Assembly: GCA_948474755.1 (NCBI GenBank)
Contig: CAOLHI010000564.1
Location: 62,001-126,000, forward strand
Direction: 5' to 3'
From: Ctenosaura bakeri
Lineage: Eukaryota; Chordata; Lepidosauria; Squamata; Iguanidae
Length of the DNA: 64,000 nt
Position numbers and translations under genes: made by a program. Within the stretch, counting starts at the first letter, position 1; each line of letters begins with the position of its first letter. The notes under the pieces were generated by a model. That model made no database searches, was not told where the DNA came from, and saw only the letters and a program-made list of their open reading frames with translations. Positions 41,357 to 52,389 of this stretch are shown here, one piece after another.

Positions 41357-43748
41357 AGCTCCTCTTGTTACTCTTGTCTCCCACCTTGCTTGCCACATTC
41401 TTTCCTTTTGCATTTAAGTTTCTTGTCTTTATCTGTTCACATGCATAGTCAATAAACTGCTATTGTTAGCACCCTGGGGAAAGGACTTATCTGTAGCTTT
41501 TGTTATTTCATAAAGCAGTTATGAACACTGATGTTGTTAAATAAAAGTAATTATGACTCGTGTTGCTTATGAGATCATGTGCATGGTTATGTTGATTGGC
41601 TTGCATGTTTCTCAGCCTACATACCATGTGTTGATTTGTGAATGGTGTGTGTATATTCTCATGGGCAAAAATAACGACATAGCAAACTGTCCTGTGATGG
41701 GAATTCATTGCAAAAGACACACACGTGTCTCTCCTGTTCCAGCTCCTATGAAACTGACATTTCCAAGAGTGTTGGGGCAGTTCCAAAATCCACAATTTTG
41801 GCCAACTAAATTATTGTAGGGTAGATGTACTTTAAAAAAAATAGGGAAGGGCCATTGCAATTAGATTCCTTCTTAGTTCTATGAAGCATTTCCAACTCAT
41901 GGGCCAAGTGTTGCATCTATTTGTTGGAATGCTATGCCAGTTTCAAAAAACCTCGTTTCTTACTTTTAATGCAATAAGTTTCTTGTACACATTCTCCTCC
42001 TAAGTGAAGGTACTGGATCTTTCTGGCATGCTTAGCCCTCCATGCATTTTTAATCATTTACAAGCCAGAGGAAAAAATCATCTCATTCCCCCCCCCCCGC
42101 ATATGCTTTAGAAGAGAAAAACAAAATAAATTAAATGACTTAATACACATCGGTTGGTTAATACACATCAAGTAGAATTGTTGGTTTGTGTTGATGGTTT
42201 TATAATTCCAGGTTGGAGGTCCCCCCGCCAATTTAATTATGCATAATAACCATTGTGGTCTGTAATGCAATAACGAAAAGCAGGCACCAATCTTGGCAAG
42301 GGCTGGCTGGGTACTAGAAGGGGGGCTGAGACTATTCTGTATGGTTGAAATAAAATATTTTCAACTTATTTTGAGTTTGTGTGGGTGAGTGTAGAATTAT
42401 GCAGAACACTCTTATTAAATATAGAGATTTATGCCAGTTATACTTTAGCAAAAATCCACTTGGGCTATGGATTTCATGGCACAAAGTACGGAAAGTGGGT
42501 ATCTCATACAGATCAGTGATGTTGAGAATGAGTAATGGCTGTCCACTTTTTGCCACTTTACTGTCCAACCCCATGGCTAGTGTTAGAGGAGCCTTTCTTT
42601 GAGCTGTCAGGACACATTACTTGTTCATGGTCCATAATAGCTTAAATAATAACTTGATCAATCTGTTGCCGATGTACTGACCTAGAGTCCTCCATGATGT
42701 TTTACTTCCTCAAGGGTAAAAGTGATTACTTGATGAAAGGTTGTTTGTCATGAATATTGACTTATCGCTTAGATAATAATATCCTCTAGATGTCAGGCAT
42801 CTGATCAGCTGCATTTCCTCTTCTGATTTTGGAATGGCAATAAGAGGTCATGTTATCAGCAATCTCCAAACCTGAAATAGAGCTTTTTGTGAAATGGCAT
42901 TGTGGGACTAGAAACTGTCAGATTTAACCAAAAGCTAAGACACCTCAATTTTTGAAGAAAAATGCCTTAGTGAATAATCTGATGGCTTTCCATCTGTCAG
43001 AACTCTGTAAGTACATAATTAGCCATAGGGTAAACATAGCTCAATTGAAAAATGGCATAACTACGCCCAGTGAAAACCTTGATTATCCTGAAATTACTTA
43101 TTATTAATACAGAGCTTAGAAAGTTCCTGTTACAAAGCTATTGGTTAGAGTTCAAAAGATGGACAAAAGAGATTAGTTACCATTACAGTTGTAGGACTTT
43201 TAAAATATAACTCTTTACCTTCTCATTTCCCAAGAGTAACTAGCATAGTGATTTGGAAATTCCTCTTCAAAATTATAGGAATGATTTTGGCTGCTCTCTC
43301 TTCATTCTGGTTACCTGGGATTTGATTTTACTGCCTTCAGATGTATGCTTGGGCTTCCTTTTACTGAGCTGTTTCATGAAGTATTTTACCTTTTAACATA
43401 GACAGGTTTTGACTTAATTAAGATGGAACATACAAGACAATTAACTCCGCACATTTTTTAAATTTCCATTTTTATTCTAAAGCTACAGATACGTATGGTC
43501 GCTAGATATTTTTTTGTTATACACCTGTACCAGAATTTGTTAGATAACAAATATTTCAATTTATAAAATAATTAGAAAGCTTGTTGAGATTCTTCTTCTA
43601 CATTGGGCATCACAATGTTGGTTATTCAAAACACCTCCAGCAGAAAATTCTTGTCAGAAAATTGTTCAGTGGAAAGTAACAAAGTTGCCTTTTAACTATC
43701 TTCTTTCAGCAATAAATTTTCTTTCATTTAATTTTATGTCCAGGAAAA
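41357..43748. other. Unannotated; possible conserved noncoding block at 42640-43000
   Basis: About 2.4 kb without recognised repeats. A C run is at 42090-42100. No exon is supported. Confidence 0.45.
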
Positions 43749-44164
43749 TGTTATGACGGCTATGGGACCCGGGAAGGGACTCCCCGATATCGCTTTGATA
43801 TCACTTAATTCGGCCCTGGCTAGACCACGCTCGGCGGCCCCACTGCACGTGTTTGGGTTGGTTTCTGAAACAAGCACGTACTGGCTGCGGCTGATTAATT
43901 GTTCAAATTCCATTCCTCATTCAAGCCAGCATTTCCCAAGCCTCATGTAGCTTCAGGGGACACCCATACCCATACTCCACAATAGCGGCTCGGTTTCCCG
44001 CCAAACCACCCCTTTGGAGAAGGCCATCAGCTCACCGGCCACTCTTTTGTCTTTCAGCGCTAATCCGATCCTGCTGACAGTGATCTCACCAGATCTTTTT
44101 GTCTAGCGCCAAAGCTCTTTTGTTTCCTACTTGGTTTGCCATAGCTGCCAGGCATGTTTCACCC

Positions 44165-44171
44165 TATAAAA
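44165..44171 (+). promoter_or_regulatory. LTR TATA box
   Basis: TATAAAA about 240 bp upstream of the LTR's AATAAA. The position is conserved in the copy at 10863-10869 and decayed (CTATAAC) near 46198 in copy 3. Confidence 0.65.
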
Positions 44172-44404
44172 AGTCCCCATTTTTGGGACCTCGTTGGTTC
44201 CTCTTGGGCTGCCACCCAGACCTGCTGCCGGTCAGTTCAAGAGTTCCCCTCAGCACCCAGCGCTGAGCCCCATCATTCATTGCTCCAGATTCTACAGGAC
44301 ATCACGATCAGGTGTCATATCACCCCCTGTTTCCCCAATTCTCTTCTCTTCATTCCTTTAGTTAGCTAGCGTGCGTGTGTGTTTGATTCACTCTGTTTAT
44401 GTTT

Positions 44405-44410
44405 AATAAA
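44405..44410 (+). terminator. LTR polyadenylation signal
   Basis: AATAAA, present at the matching place in all three family L LTRs (11081-11086 and 46483-46488 in the others). Confidence 0.65.
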
Positions 44411-45455
44411 GTTATTTTCATTGTAACCTGGCTTGCTCATTGCCCGGAAGCCGTAGACGTTGGATTAAAAGATCTCACTAAGTTACCCTGCCTTTCGCAA
44501 GTCAAGTCTGTGCTCTGAGTTCTAATTTCTCCAAATTTGGTTTTGATTGGCAAGTGGGCGCCCCTCATGGGACACCCCCAGTTTTCAGGGTAACAAAAAT
44601 AGAATCATAGAATCATAGAGCTGGAAGAGACCATAAGAGGCATCAAGTCCAATCTCCTACCATGTAGGAATGTACAATCAAAGCACTCTCGATAGATGGG
44701 CATCCAGCCTTTGTTTAAAAACCTTCACAGAAGGATTCTCCACAACACTCTGAGGCAGTGCATGCAACTGTCAACTGTTGTTATCATCAGCAAGTTCTTC
44801 CTAATGTTTAAGTGGAATCTCTTTTACTGTAGTTTGAAGCCACTGCTCTCTATCCTAGTTTCTGGAGTGCAGAAAACAATCTTGCTCCATCCTCCATATG
44901 ACATCCTTCAAATATTCAAACAAAGCTATAATGTTACCTCAGCCTTCTCTTCTCCAAGCTACATATACCCAGCTCCCTAAGCTGCTCCTCATAGGACATG
45001 GTTCCCAGGCCATTTGTCATTTTGATGGTATCCTCCTCCAGACACTTTCCAGCTTGTCAATATCCTTCTTGAATTGTGGTGCCCAGAACTGGATACAGGA
45101 CTCCATGTGAGGTTTGACCAAGGCAGAACAGAGTGGTACTGTTACTTCCCTTGGCCTAGACACTATGATCCTATTGATGGAGCCCAGAATCACATTGCTT
45201 TTTTTAGCACACTTTTTCCATTACTTGTACAGGTACCTTTTAAACTTTAGCTCAGTTGAAAATTCTTTAGACATCCATCCTAGTTTCTTTAGATACCTCC
45301 CATTTTTCACCTCATTAGAATTGTTTGAAATGGTGCCTTCAATATCTCAGTTTCCCATCAATCATGAACACCTCTCTCTTTTAGTATTTAGGATCATACC
45401 CAGTATTTCCATTAGTTTACTGAAATTAACTTTCTTAGAGTCTAGAACATGTGTC

Positions 45456-45776
45456 TTATACTTGACTTCCCCCTTTCCAGTGTATTACAAACTCCAGGAG
45501 AACGTGGTAACTCTCACCTAAAAATCCCACCACTTCCACCCCATTAACCAGGTCATCATTCGTTAGGATTAGATCTAAAATATCTGATCCCCTTGTTGCC
45601 TCTTCCACTTTTTGGACAATGAAATTGTTTGCCAGGCAAGTAAGGAATTTGTTGGATCTTATATTCTTGGCAGAGTTTGATCTCCAACAAATATCAAGAT
45701 AGTTGAAAACTCCCATTACTACTACATCTCTCCTTTCTGAATGTTTTGTCATCTGTTCCAGGAAGGCCTCATCCAA
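45456..45776 (-). pseudogene. CR1 ORF2 endonuclease fragment
   Basis: This segment reads 'RRDVVVMGVFNYLDICWRSN', 'VEEATRGSDILDLILTNDDL' and 'GESYHVLLEFVIHW'. In active CR1 endonucleases (exonuclease-endonuclease-phosphatase fold) the first box is MGDFN and the last contains SDH. Here the first Asp is Val and the Asp before His is Tyr, so two active-site positions are lost. It would have nicked target DNA for target-primed reverse transcription. Confidence 0.88.
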
Positions 45777-45783
45777 GTCCTCA

Positions 45784-46674
45784 AGTTACCCTGCAGACAG
45801 ATCCCCATCCCAGGAAGTATGATTTTGATATTAAAATGCATCTGAGTGAGAGGTCGCTGGGTTGGTATGTAGACAGTCAGGCTAGCAATAGGACAAAAGA
45901 TCAAAGACTTGTAACTTACCCTGTCACATCTCCATAGGAAACCTCGGAAAGGCATGTGGGCACAGGTAATGGACCATCAGCACAACAATACTTTGGGGGG
46001 ATTGCCTGATCTCCCCCGGAAAGCTTGGAACAAAGCAAGGCATATCAAAGCAAGGTCTGGTACCTGATGTGACTATCATGCAGCAGCCAGGCAGATATCA
46101 CACAGCTATCAGGTGGCTATCACACCTCCATCATCCTTCTGTTTTGGCCATAGTTCTTTCTGATAAGAGGGTTCCCCCACACAAGGCATGTTTGGCCCTA
46201 TAACTAGACCTCTTTTCGACTCCATTTTGGAGTTCTCCCAGACTTGACTGGCAGGCTGTCACTCTGTCAGTTGAGGCCCCCTTCAGCCCCTCCCCTACAC
46301 TGAGTTTTGCTCTCTGCTTGTCTTTCTCCCAGCTGAAGACTTCTGGATTGGTACAGTATTACTCTAGTCTCTCATTCCCTCCACTTTTCCCCTATCCATT
46401 TTCATCTCTTTCCATTTCAATAGTCCTTGTGTGCTTGCGTGAGCATTTGATGCTGAGTGAGTCTGATTAAACATATTAGAGAAATAAAACATCTTGAGTG
46501 AATTTATAGCATGGTTCTTTCTTGATCTGACTCTGTAGAAATTGGGTTATAAGATCTCATTAGGTGTTGCCCTGCCCTCTGCTGTTAAAAGTGCTCTGCT
46601 AATTTCCCCAATTTCTGCATTTTAGAACAAATCAGAGTGTCCTCCAAGGATTACCCCCAGAAGTCAGGGTAACA
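45784..46674 (+). mobile_element. Solo LTR, family L, copy 3 (nested in CR1)
   Basis: Ends with '...ccccagaagtcagggtaaca', as do the other two copies. Its left edge AGTTACCCTG has lost the TG start. 'gattttgatattaaaatgcat' aligns with 'tcgctttgatatcacttaatt' of copy 2. AATAAA lies at 46483-46488. CTCA before and TTCA after could be a 4-bp duplication with one change. It splits the CR1 endonuclease frame between 'YYRPSNPD' and 'DEAFLEQ', which are contiguous in an intact CR1. It is more diverged than copy 2. Confidence 0.82.
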
Positions 46675-46689
46675 TTCAGTCTGGATTGG

Positions 46690-47015
46690 AGGGTCTATAG
46701 TAGACTTCTCTCCCCCTTAAATTTTTGTTTCTCTCCCCCTTAATTTTTACCCAGATGCTTTCAACCTGGGTTCCAGGATTTAAGCCATGAATCTCTTCAC
46801 AAGTGTAAACATCCTTGACATATAATGCTACTCCTTCTCCACTCCTGTTTGGTCTGATCCCCTGAAATAGATTGTACCTCTCTATTACTAGATTCCAGTC
46901 ATGAGTCTCATCCCACCAGGTCTCAGTGATGCCTATTATATCATATCTGCTTTGCTCTGTTAAGAGTTCAAGTTCATCCTATTTCCCATGCTCGGTGCAT
47001 TAGTGTAGAGACATC
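46690..47015 (-). pseudogene. CR1 ORF2 start (endonuclease N-terminus)
   Basis: The minus strand reads 'NARSMGN'-like text at about 47000-46980, then 'YDIIGITETWWDETHDWNL' and 'RPNRSGEGVALYVKD', then 'IHGLNPGTQVESIWVKIKG'. The Glu of ITETWW is a catalytic residue of the endonuclease fold and is retained. The frame is mostly open but ends at the LTR insertion. Confidence 0.85.
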
Positions 47016-47020
47016 TAAGA

Positions 47021-47552
47021 CCATGGATCCTTCTGTGAGAAATAGCTGAAAAGGCTCATAAAACAATTTAGTACAGGATTGGCTGAAGCATTAATGTTTA
47101 TTAAAAGTACATTTCTGCAGAAGCAGGTGTTCCCCAGAAAGAAGGACACACCCCAGAGTTGAATACAATTTGTTTTTATTACCTGTCCCCATCGCAGGTT
47201 TTCCCTCCCCTGGGATCCCATTGGATAGGACCCCAAGGGTCACAGCCTATCAGATTCACCTAAGAAGTCCTGCCGCAGTTTACATTTTCCCCTCCCCACT
47301 ATTTAGTACCCACTAGTCTTATTTACAGTTTTCCTTAAAAGGAATGGTCACAAGCTGCCCATGTCTTCCCCTCATGTATCTTTACTTCTCATGTTACATT
47401 CAAGGTGTCTCATTAGCAGTCTCAAAGTACTCCTTTGTGTTCTGGTATTCCTTATCAATCAGTTTACTCCTTACAGCCTTGTCCTGTCTGGTATGTTGTC
47501 ACCAACAAGGTCTGAAACACACCAGCCACCCTAAAGATCCATGGTCTTTGAG
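47021..47552. mobile_element. Insertion in CR1 bounded by 16-bp inverted repeats
   Basis: The left edge AAGACCATGGATCCTT and the right edge AAAGATCCATGGTCTT are inverted repeats with one mismatch. CR1 ORF1-side sequence ('gagggcctcaa' on the minus strand) and ORF2-side sequence ('tagatgtctctacactaatgc') lie just outside. On the minus strand the interior has LTR-like features: 'ggtaataaaaacaaattg' and 'ttttaataaacattaatgc', then '...atttctcaca'. It could be an LTR or a TIR element. No family recognised. Confidence 0.5.
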
Positions 47553-47899
47553 GCCCTCTTTTGTTCTACAGTTTCTGGAAACCAGTTACTGTAGACAAGG
47601 TGTATTGCAGAGGACGAAATACAAAATATACTGGAATCTATGTATAGATATATCTAAAATATGTGTTATACAAATAAGCTAAAATATATGCTACTAATAC
47701 ATGTTATTAATACTGTATACCCAGTGCAGAAGCTAAAATATATGTTATTTCTCTCACTTTCCCCTAGTTGCTTATTTAAGTTTTTTTCCCTCTTCCACTG
47801 TTGGGTCCTTGTCCTATTCACTCAGTTCTCTTTATAAGATTCAGGCCATTATTTCCAGCACTTGATGAACTCCTGTCCTAAGGAATATTGTCTCCTTCC

Positions 47900-48330
47900 C
47901 TCGCATAACTCACTTTAAAGCTTTCCTGATGGGGTTTGTGAGACTCCTAGCAAAAATGTTCCTGCCAATTGCTGTGAGGTGCAACCCATTACTTGCCAGA
48001 AGTCCATCTTCATGAAACCACAGGCCATGGTCCATGAAGTCAAACCATTCCTGGCACCATCATCCACAGAGACAGTTGTTCATTTCCATTATTTTTCTCT
48101 CCCTTCCTGGGACATGTTCTTTATCTGAGAGGAAAGACCAAATGACAACCTGTACATCAGGGTCCTTGAGCTTCCTACCCAAATCCTTGTAATTCCTTAC
48201 AATCTCCTAAAGATTATGCTTTGCAGTGTCATTGGTTCCTACATCAGCTTGATGAGTTTTGCCAGCTGCTCCATTACATCATTGAGACATCCTGCCAGGT
48301 CTACAAATCACTGCTTCTGTTCCCCTCAGC
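47900..48330 (-). pseudogene. CR1 ORF1 esterase-like segment
   Basis: On the minus strand about 48080-47930 reads 'WCQEWFDFMDHGLWFHEDGL' then 'SNGLHLTAIGRNIFARSLTN'. CR1-type ORF1 proteins carry an SGNH/GDSL esterase domain whose last block is of the form D-G-x-H-L. Here the block is N-G-L-H-L, so the catalytic Asp appears changed to Asn. An upstream stop ('CLCG*WC') also interrupts it. The assignment rests on remembered family signatures. Confidence 0.65.
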
Positions 48331-48342
48331 ACGGAGTTCCCT

Positions 48343-48391
48343 ACCACCACCACCACCACCACCACCACCACCACCACCACCACCACCACCA
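48343..48391. repeat. (CCA)n microsatellite
   Basis: About 16 uninterrupted CCA units, expanded inside the CR1 ORF1 relic. The plus strand reads poly-His or poly-Pro in chance frames and the minus strand poly-Gly. None is a gene. Confidence 0.95.
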
Positions 48392-48990
48392 TGTCTCCTC
48401 TGGGAATTAGAAAGGCCTATTCCATGTGCTGAATCTTCCAAGGTCACTTGCCCACTCTCTGAGGACCGACACTGTTGCTCTTTTTCCTGTTCCTTGTCCT
48501 CACTGATAAGGGAGAAAAAAACTTTGAATTGATTTGGTATCTCTACACACACAGAAAGATCTCTGGTCTTTCTGTTTCTATGTGTCACATTTCCCATGTA
48601 GGACAGTCTGCTCTGTTCTGTCCAAGAAAACCTCATGCTTCCTAATCTGCTGAAGAGTACATACATAGGCCTCAAGTTGCTTGACTTTCTCTTCCAACAG
48701 GGCAACCCACTTTTATTTGCTGCAGGTATAGCTGCCCACATCCTCCAGCAAGAACACAAACATGCTACAGCTGTTGCAGGTGACTACAGCAACTCCCTCA
48801 CCATCCATGTTCAGAATTCTTAAGTAGGCACTGAAACAGAACTGTGGGCCTTCCCCACAAGGCACCCGCAAAACACCTGTTGGCCTTGCTGCCTGTTCAC
48901 CTAGCCCCTGTTTGCGGAACTCCAGGGACTGGGGCTGCAGTTATATAGAGGGTGAGTGACTGCTAGCTTCTCCCCCAACCAAGTCTCTGA

Positions 48991-50178
48991 CTCACTTCCT
49001 CTGGGAAGTATATATTCAAATATCTTGAGTTCATTGCAGTTGCAAAACTATAAGGAACATTCATTCTATTATTTTAACTCCCACAGTTTCCAAGTTTAGA
49101 GACTTTTCAAATTAATGAGTTTGATGCTTAAACAAATTAAAACTGTAGTCACTGACAAGTGAAAGAAAATAATATTTTAAAATTCATGCATTCCCCCAAT
49201 TGCATTTTACAAAAAATTGTTATTTCAACAAATCTTTCTTTGGCTCAGCTCTCCCATTTCCCTTTCCTATACACCCTGCACAGCTATCCTGCCATTAACA
49301 CATCTAACTCATTTCCCTTCATCTCAGGAAACTAAATTTTGGGGCACATTCATTTTTCAGCAGACAGAACAGCAGTGTAACAACCCTCAGCCCACACATC
49401 CTTTTCATGCTATAGGGCAAAGAGTGCAAATCAAACAAAATTATTTTTCTTTTTTACACTGAAATGCCATTCAGACTGGAACAATACTGCATTTTAATAA
49501 ACATGCTTCAGGACATGTCAACTTGCTCCTATGACAAGACAAGCAAACTATTTTAAGTCTTTCTTCCTCTCTCTCTCTTTCTCTTTGACATACCCATAGT
49601 AAATAATCATAACCTCATTTAACATCCCCACCCACACCCTTCTGATGCAAACATCTGCATATCCTTTCTGACTTTAGGATTCTAAAAAATAAATATGAAT
49701 TTTGGGTTCTTTCATTCCTCATCCCTATGTTGTAAAAGGAAGAAAATATTGAAGTTCTATAATCATAGCTATTTGGGGAATCTAATAGAGAGCACCAAAT
49801 GTTCATCTATTTTAGTGAGGATCAAAATGTTCCATTTAAAAATGTTTTTATGTTTTTGCTTGTTTATGTTTTTACTACAGTTTTCCCAGTGCTGTTTGCA
49901 GCTGTTCATTGCTATTAATACCCCTCTGTGCTGCACTTTCTCTACCACGTTCGTTGGAGTTCTTCTTCCTTGAGAGATCCGAGCTACTCAGGAACACACA
50001 GTGAGCATGATGATTTCACACAACCGTTTCACTGAACGGATTTGTTTGTTTGACGATGTCTCTAAGAGCAAATAAAGCCAGTTCAGGGGCAGAACAGTGT
50101 TTCATATGACCCTAACTCTGAATAGATTATGGCCACTACCTGAGTGGATATTAAGGAACATTTTCTTTCTCATAAGAT
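48991..50178. other. Unannotated intergenic DNA
   Basis: No repeat or exon recognised. AT-rich. Confidence 0.5.
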
Positions 50179-50181
50179 ATA

Positions 50182-50616
50182 GTCCATTTCCGCACAGGGT
50201 GAGGGAATCGCCCCATGCCGGTACTTACCGGACTTCTTGGCTCCATGCTTGGGTCCAGGTTGGTCCGGAGCAGTGCATGGCCACCGCTCCACACTGCTCC
50301 GGGGACGAAAATAGCGGCTTCCAGTTGGTCGAGGCTCTCCACCAACCGCTGTAGTCCAGCAGATCGCAGGCTCACACTGGTGCGAGCCTGCAAATCTGCA
50401 CCAGAGCGTGGGCACAGAGTGGCGCACTCCGTGCTTTTGAAAGACCTGTTTCAAGCGGTCTTTCAAAAGCACACTGGACAACCACTTCGGGTCATTCTGG
50501 AGTGGGCTGAGGTATGGAACTACACTAAGTAGGTCCGACCCAGTCCACTCCGAGGTGCAGACGTCCTCCCTGGAGGACGCTCTGCATCGTTTCTTTAAGC
50601 CCGTGTGGAAATGGTC
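50182..50616. mobile_element. MITE family B, copy 3, ATA duplication
   Basis: Starts GTCCATTTCCGCACAGGG, ends CCGTGTGGAAATGGTC, between ATA (50179-50181) and ATA (50617-50619). The hairpin GCTTTTGAAAGACC / GGTCTTTCAAAAGC is intact at about 50432-50470. Close to copy 1 throughout, with a deletion near the 'gaagctcaccagcctaaagcc' box. Confidence 0.9.
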
Positions 50617-50619
50617 ATA

Positions 50620-50984
50620 GATGCATGAGCTAACCTAACCTAATTGAACCTAAATGAATGCTTGAGCATGGTACCAGACTAGATGTGGGTAAACAAACTG
50701 GGACTCAATTTAGGTAAGACAGAGGTATATCCACCTGGGTGAACAGCTTGCTGGTTTGCTGAAGCCCAGCTAAGGAATTTCCCTTTCCCTGAAGAGAAGA
50801 CATCCCCTTAGGAAAGCTAAAGGAAGAAGGGAGCATTCTCCTTTACATCTGAACTGTAAAAAGAATATGTCTCAGCTCCCTCAGTGATGGCATAACTATT
50901 ACAGTTATTCTCTGGCAACAATACTACTTTCATTCTAGTACTATGGTCTGTCTAAATAAGAAACCTAATAACTGTGCTCTGGCC
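50620..50984. other. Unannotated intergenic DNA
   Basis: No recognised feature. Confidence 0.5.
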
Positions 50985-50987
50985 TTA

Positions 50988-51189
50988 GGCCATTTCCACC
51001 CTATACTGTTATGGTGCTATTATTCCACTTTCAACATCCTATGGAATTCTGGGGTTTGTAGTTTCCTGAGGCCGAAGACCTCTCTGGCTGAGAACTCTAA
51101 ATGCCCCTCCCTAAACTGCAAACCCCAGGTTTCAACTGGATGTTGAAAGTAGAATAATAGTGCTATATCAGTTTAGGGCGGAAGTGGCC
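50988..51189. mobile_element. MITE family A, copy 7
   Basis: GGCCATTTCCACCCTATACTG to AGTTTAGGGCGGAAGTGGCC, with the full centre 'atggaattctggggtttgtagtttcctgaggccgaagacctctctggctgagaactctaaatgcccctcc'. TTA precedes it; the right flank is CTA, so the duplication is imperfect. Confidence 0.85.
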
Positions 51190-51479
51190 CTAGTCTCAAA
51201 AATAAAAATCAGTTCATACATGGAACATTACGTAATTGTTAAACCTTGAAAATCCTAACTAGACGAATCTTTAGATACCAAGAAGCAAGTAAAATAGAAA
51301 TGCATACTCTCTTAAAACGATAATGCAGTGTGTCTATTACCTTGTTTTTCTATTCAAGAAAAGCTTTTGTAATAGACTTATATAAATAGTGTCTTTTCTT
51401 TAGGTATTAAAAAAGTATGAAATAAAATGTGTATAAACATAACAAGCAACAAAGTTTAAACAGAGTTTGAGTAATGATT

Positions 51480-51790
51480 ATAAGCTGAATACATTTATTT
51501 GCCAGGAACTGTTTGCAACAAGGGCAGGAAGCAATTTGTAGGTAGTTTTAGTCTTTTTCTCTTTTTTCTTCTTTTTTCTCTTGTTAATTTAGGTAAGTTT
51601 TGATAATAGTTTAATTATTTTAGGGTTAGATTGTAATGTTTAGCATTGTTTTGTATTTTTCCTTTTTCTCTTAATTTTAGATTGGTTGTATGGTTTTGTA
51701 TGGTGTGTCTGTTCTTGTGCTTGTGTGTGTGTTTTTTATTTTTTGTGTTTAAATATTAAAAAATTATTTTTGAAAAGGGAAAACTTTTGT
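51480..51790 (+). repeat. Probable L1 3' UTR fragment
   Basis: A T-rich text with 'ggttgtatggttttgtatggtgtgtctgttcttgtg' ends '...aaatattaaaaaattatttttgaaaaggg'. It resembles the end of the L1 at 57880-58000 ('gttagaattaataaacattatatctttgaaaag'). Similarity is in style rather than long identity, so this is tentative. Confidence 0.35.
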
Positions 51791-52167
51791 AAGGAACAAA
51801 ACAGACACAAGTTTATTTTATTTATTTATTTTTTCATTCTGCCTTCCCATGGCTGATTGACCACAGAGCATAGTTCTGGGTGGCTGAAGAAAGAAACAGA
51901 GCAAAAATGATAATGTTGGAAAATAATTTCTTGGAATGTTTGTGGTCTTAATTTGCCCCATTTAAAAGAAAAAACAAATACAACATGATTTGTCTCCAGG
52001 AGTTACACATAAAGAATAAGGGTTAGAGATTTCTGCAGAATAGAATTTCAAGCTTAGAGTTTGTCTCTGTACATAGGAGCAAAATTAATGAACTAATTTT
52101 TTTTTAAAAAAAATAAAAACTTAAATCTAAACTTAAACTTAAAGATGAACAAGGTAGATATATAATT

Positions 52168-52389
52168 GTGCAAATAAATTATAACACCAAGACAATTCAA
52201 CTATTAGGTACTTATGCCCCAAATAATCAGAAAGCAACATTTTATGAACATTTAGTGAAGAATACATCTGATATGGACTCTCAAAATCAGATATGCGTAG
52301 GAGATTGGAATGATGTGGTGAGCCCTTTTTTGGACAAATGGTCTAGCAAAGAATTAAAGAAAACCAAGGTAGATTGCCTAATTTTTTAA
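52168..52389 (+). pseudogene. L1 endonuclease fragment
   Basis: An open stretch with 'TIQLLGTYAPNNQKATFYEH' and 'ICVGDWNDVVSPFLDKWSS'. The GDWN box is the metal-binding GDFN-like motif of the L1 apurinic-type endonuclease, so this active-site Asp is retained. The frame ends at a stop in 'KVDCLIF'. The rest of the domain continues in other frames. Confidence 0.82.

Larger units (their letters stand above)
43749..44595 (+). mobile_element. Solo LTR, family L, copy 2 (best preserved)
   Basis: This 847-bp element starts TGTTATGACGG and ends CAGGGTAACA, so the tips TGTTA/TAACA are inverted. AAAA is on both sides, compatible with a 4-bp duplication but weak because the flank is A-rich. TATAAAA lies at 44165-44171 and AATAAA at 44405-44410, followed by a 'ttcattgtaacctggcttgctcattgcccgg' downstream part, giving a U3-R-U5 layout. 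There is no primer site, gag or pol next to it, so it is a solo LTR of a retrovirus-like element. It abuts the 3' tail of the CR1 at 44598. Confidence 0.85.
44598..48990 (-). mobile_element. CR1 LINE, near full length but internally deleted
   Basis: Read from high to low coordinates: a GC-rich 5' UTR-like stretch (about 48990-48840); ORF1 relics with 'VALLEEKVKQLEA' and 'TLQQIRKHEVFLD' (about 48760-48620); a GGT/CCA repeat; an esterase-like ORF1 end (48060-47930); the start of the ORF2 endonuclease 'DIIGITETWWDE' (46960-46890); 'EVYYRPSNPD' (about 46700); the endonuclease end (45776-45456); and a linker 'GWMSKEFSTELKFKR' (about 45290-45240). It then jumps near 45215 to the reverse-transcriptase C-terminus and a 3' tail at 44598-44640. 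The reverse-transcriptase core is deleted. Two insertions (45784-46674 and 47021-47552) split it. Inactive. Confidence 0.88.

Noticed and set aside
48216..48410. Open frame with 16 consecutive His codons (and poly-Pro in the next frame)
   Set aside because: It is a plus-strand reading of a CCA microsatellite inside an antisense CR1 relic.
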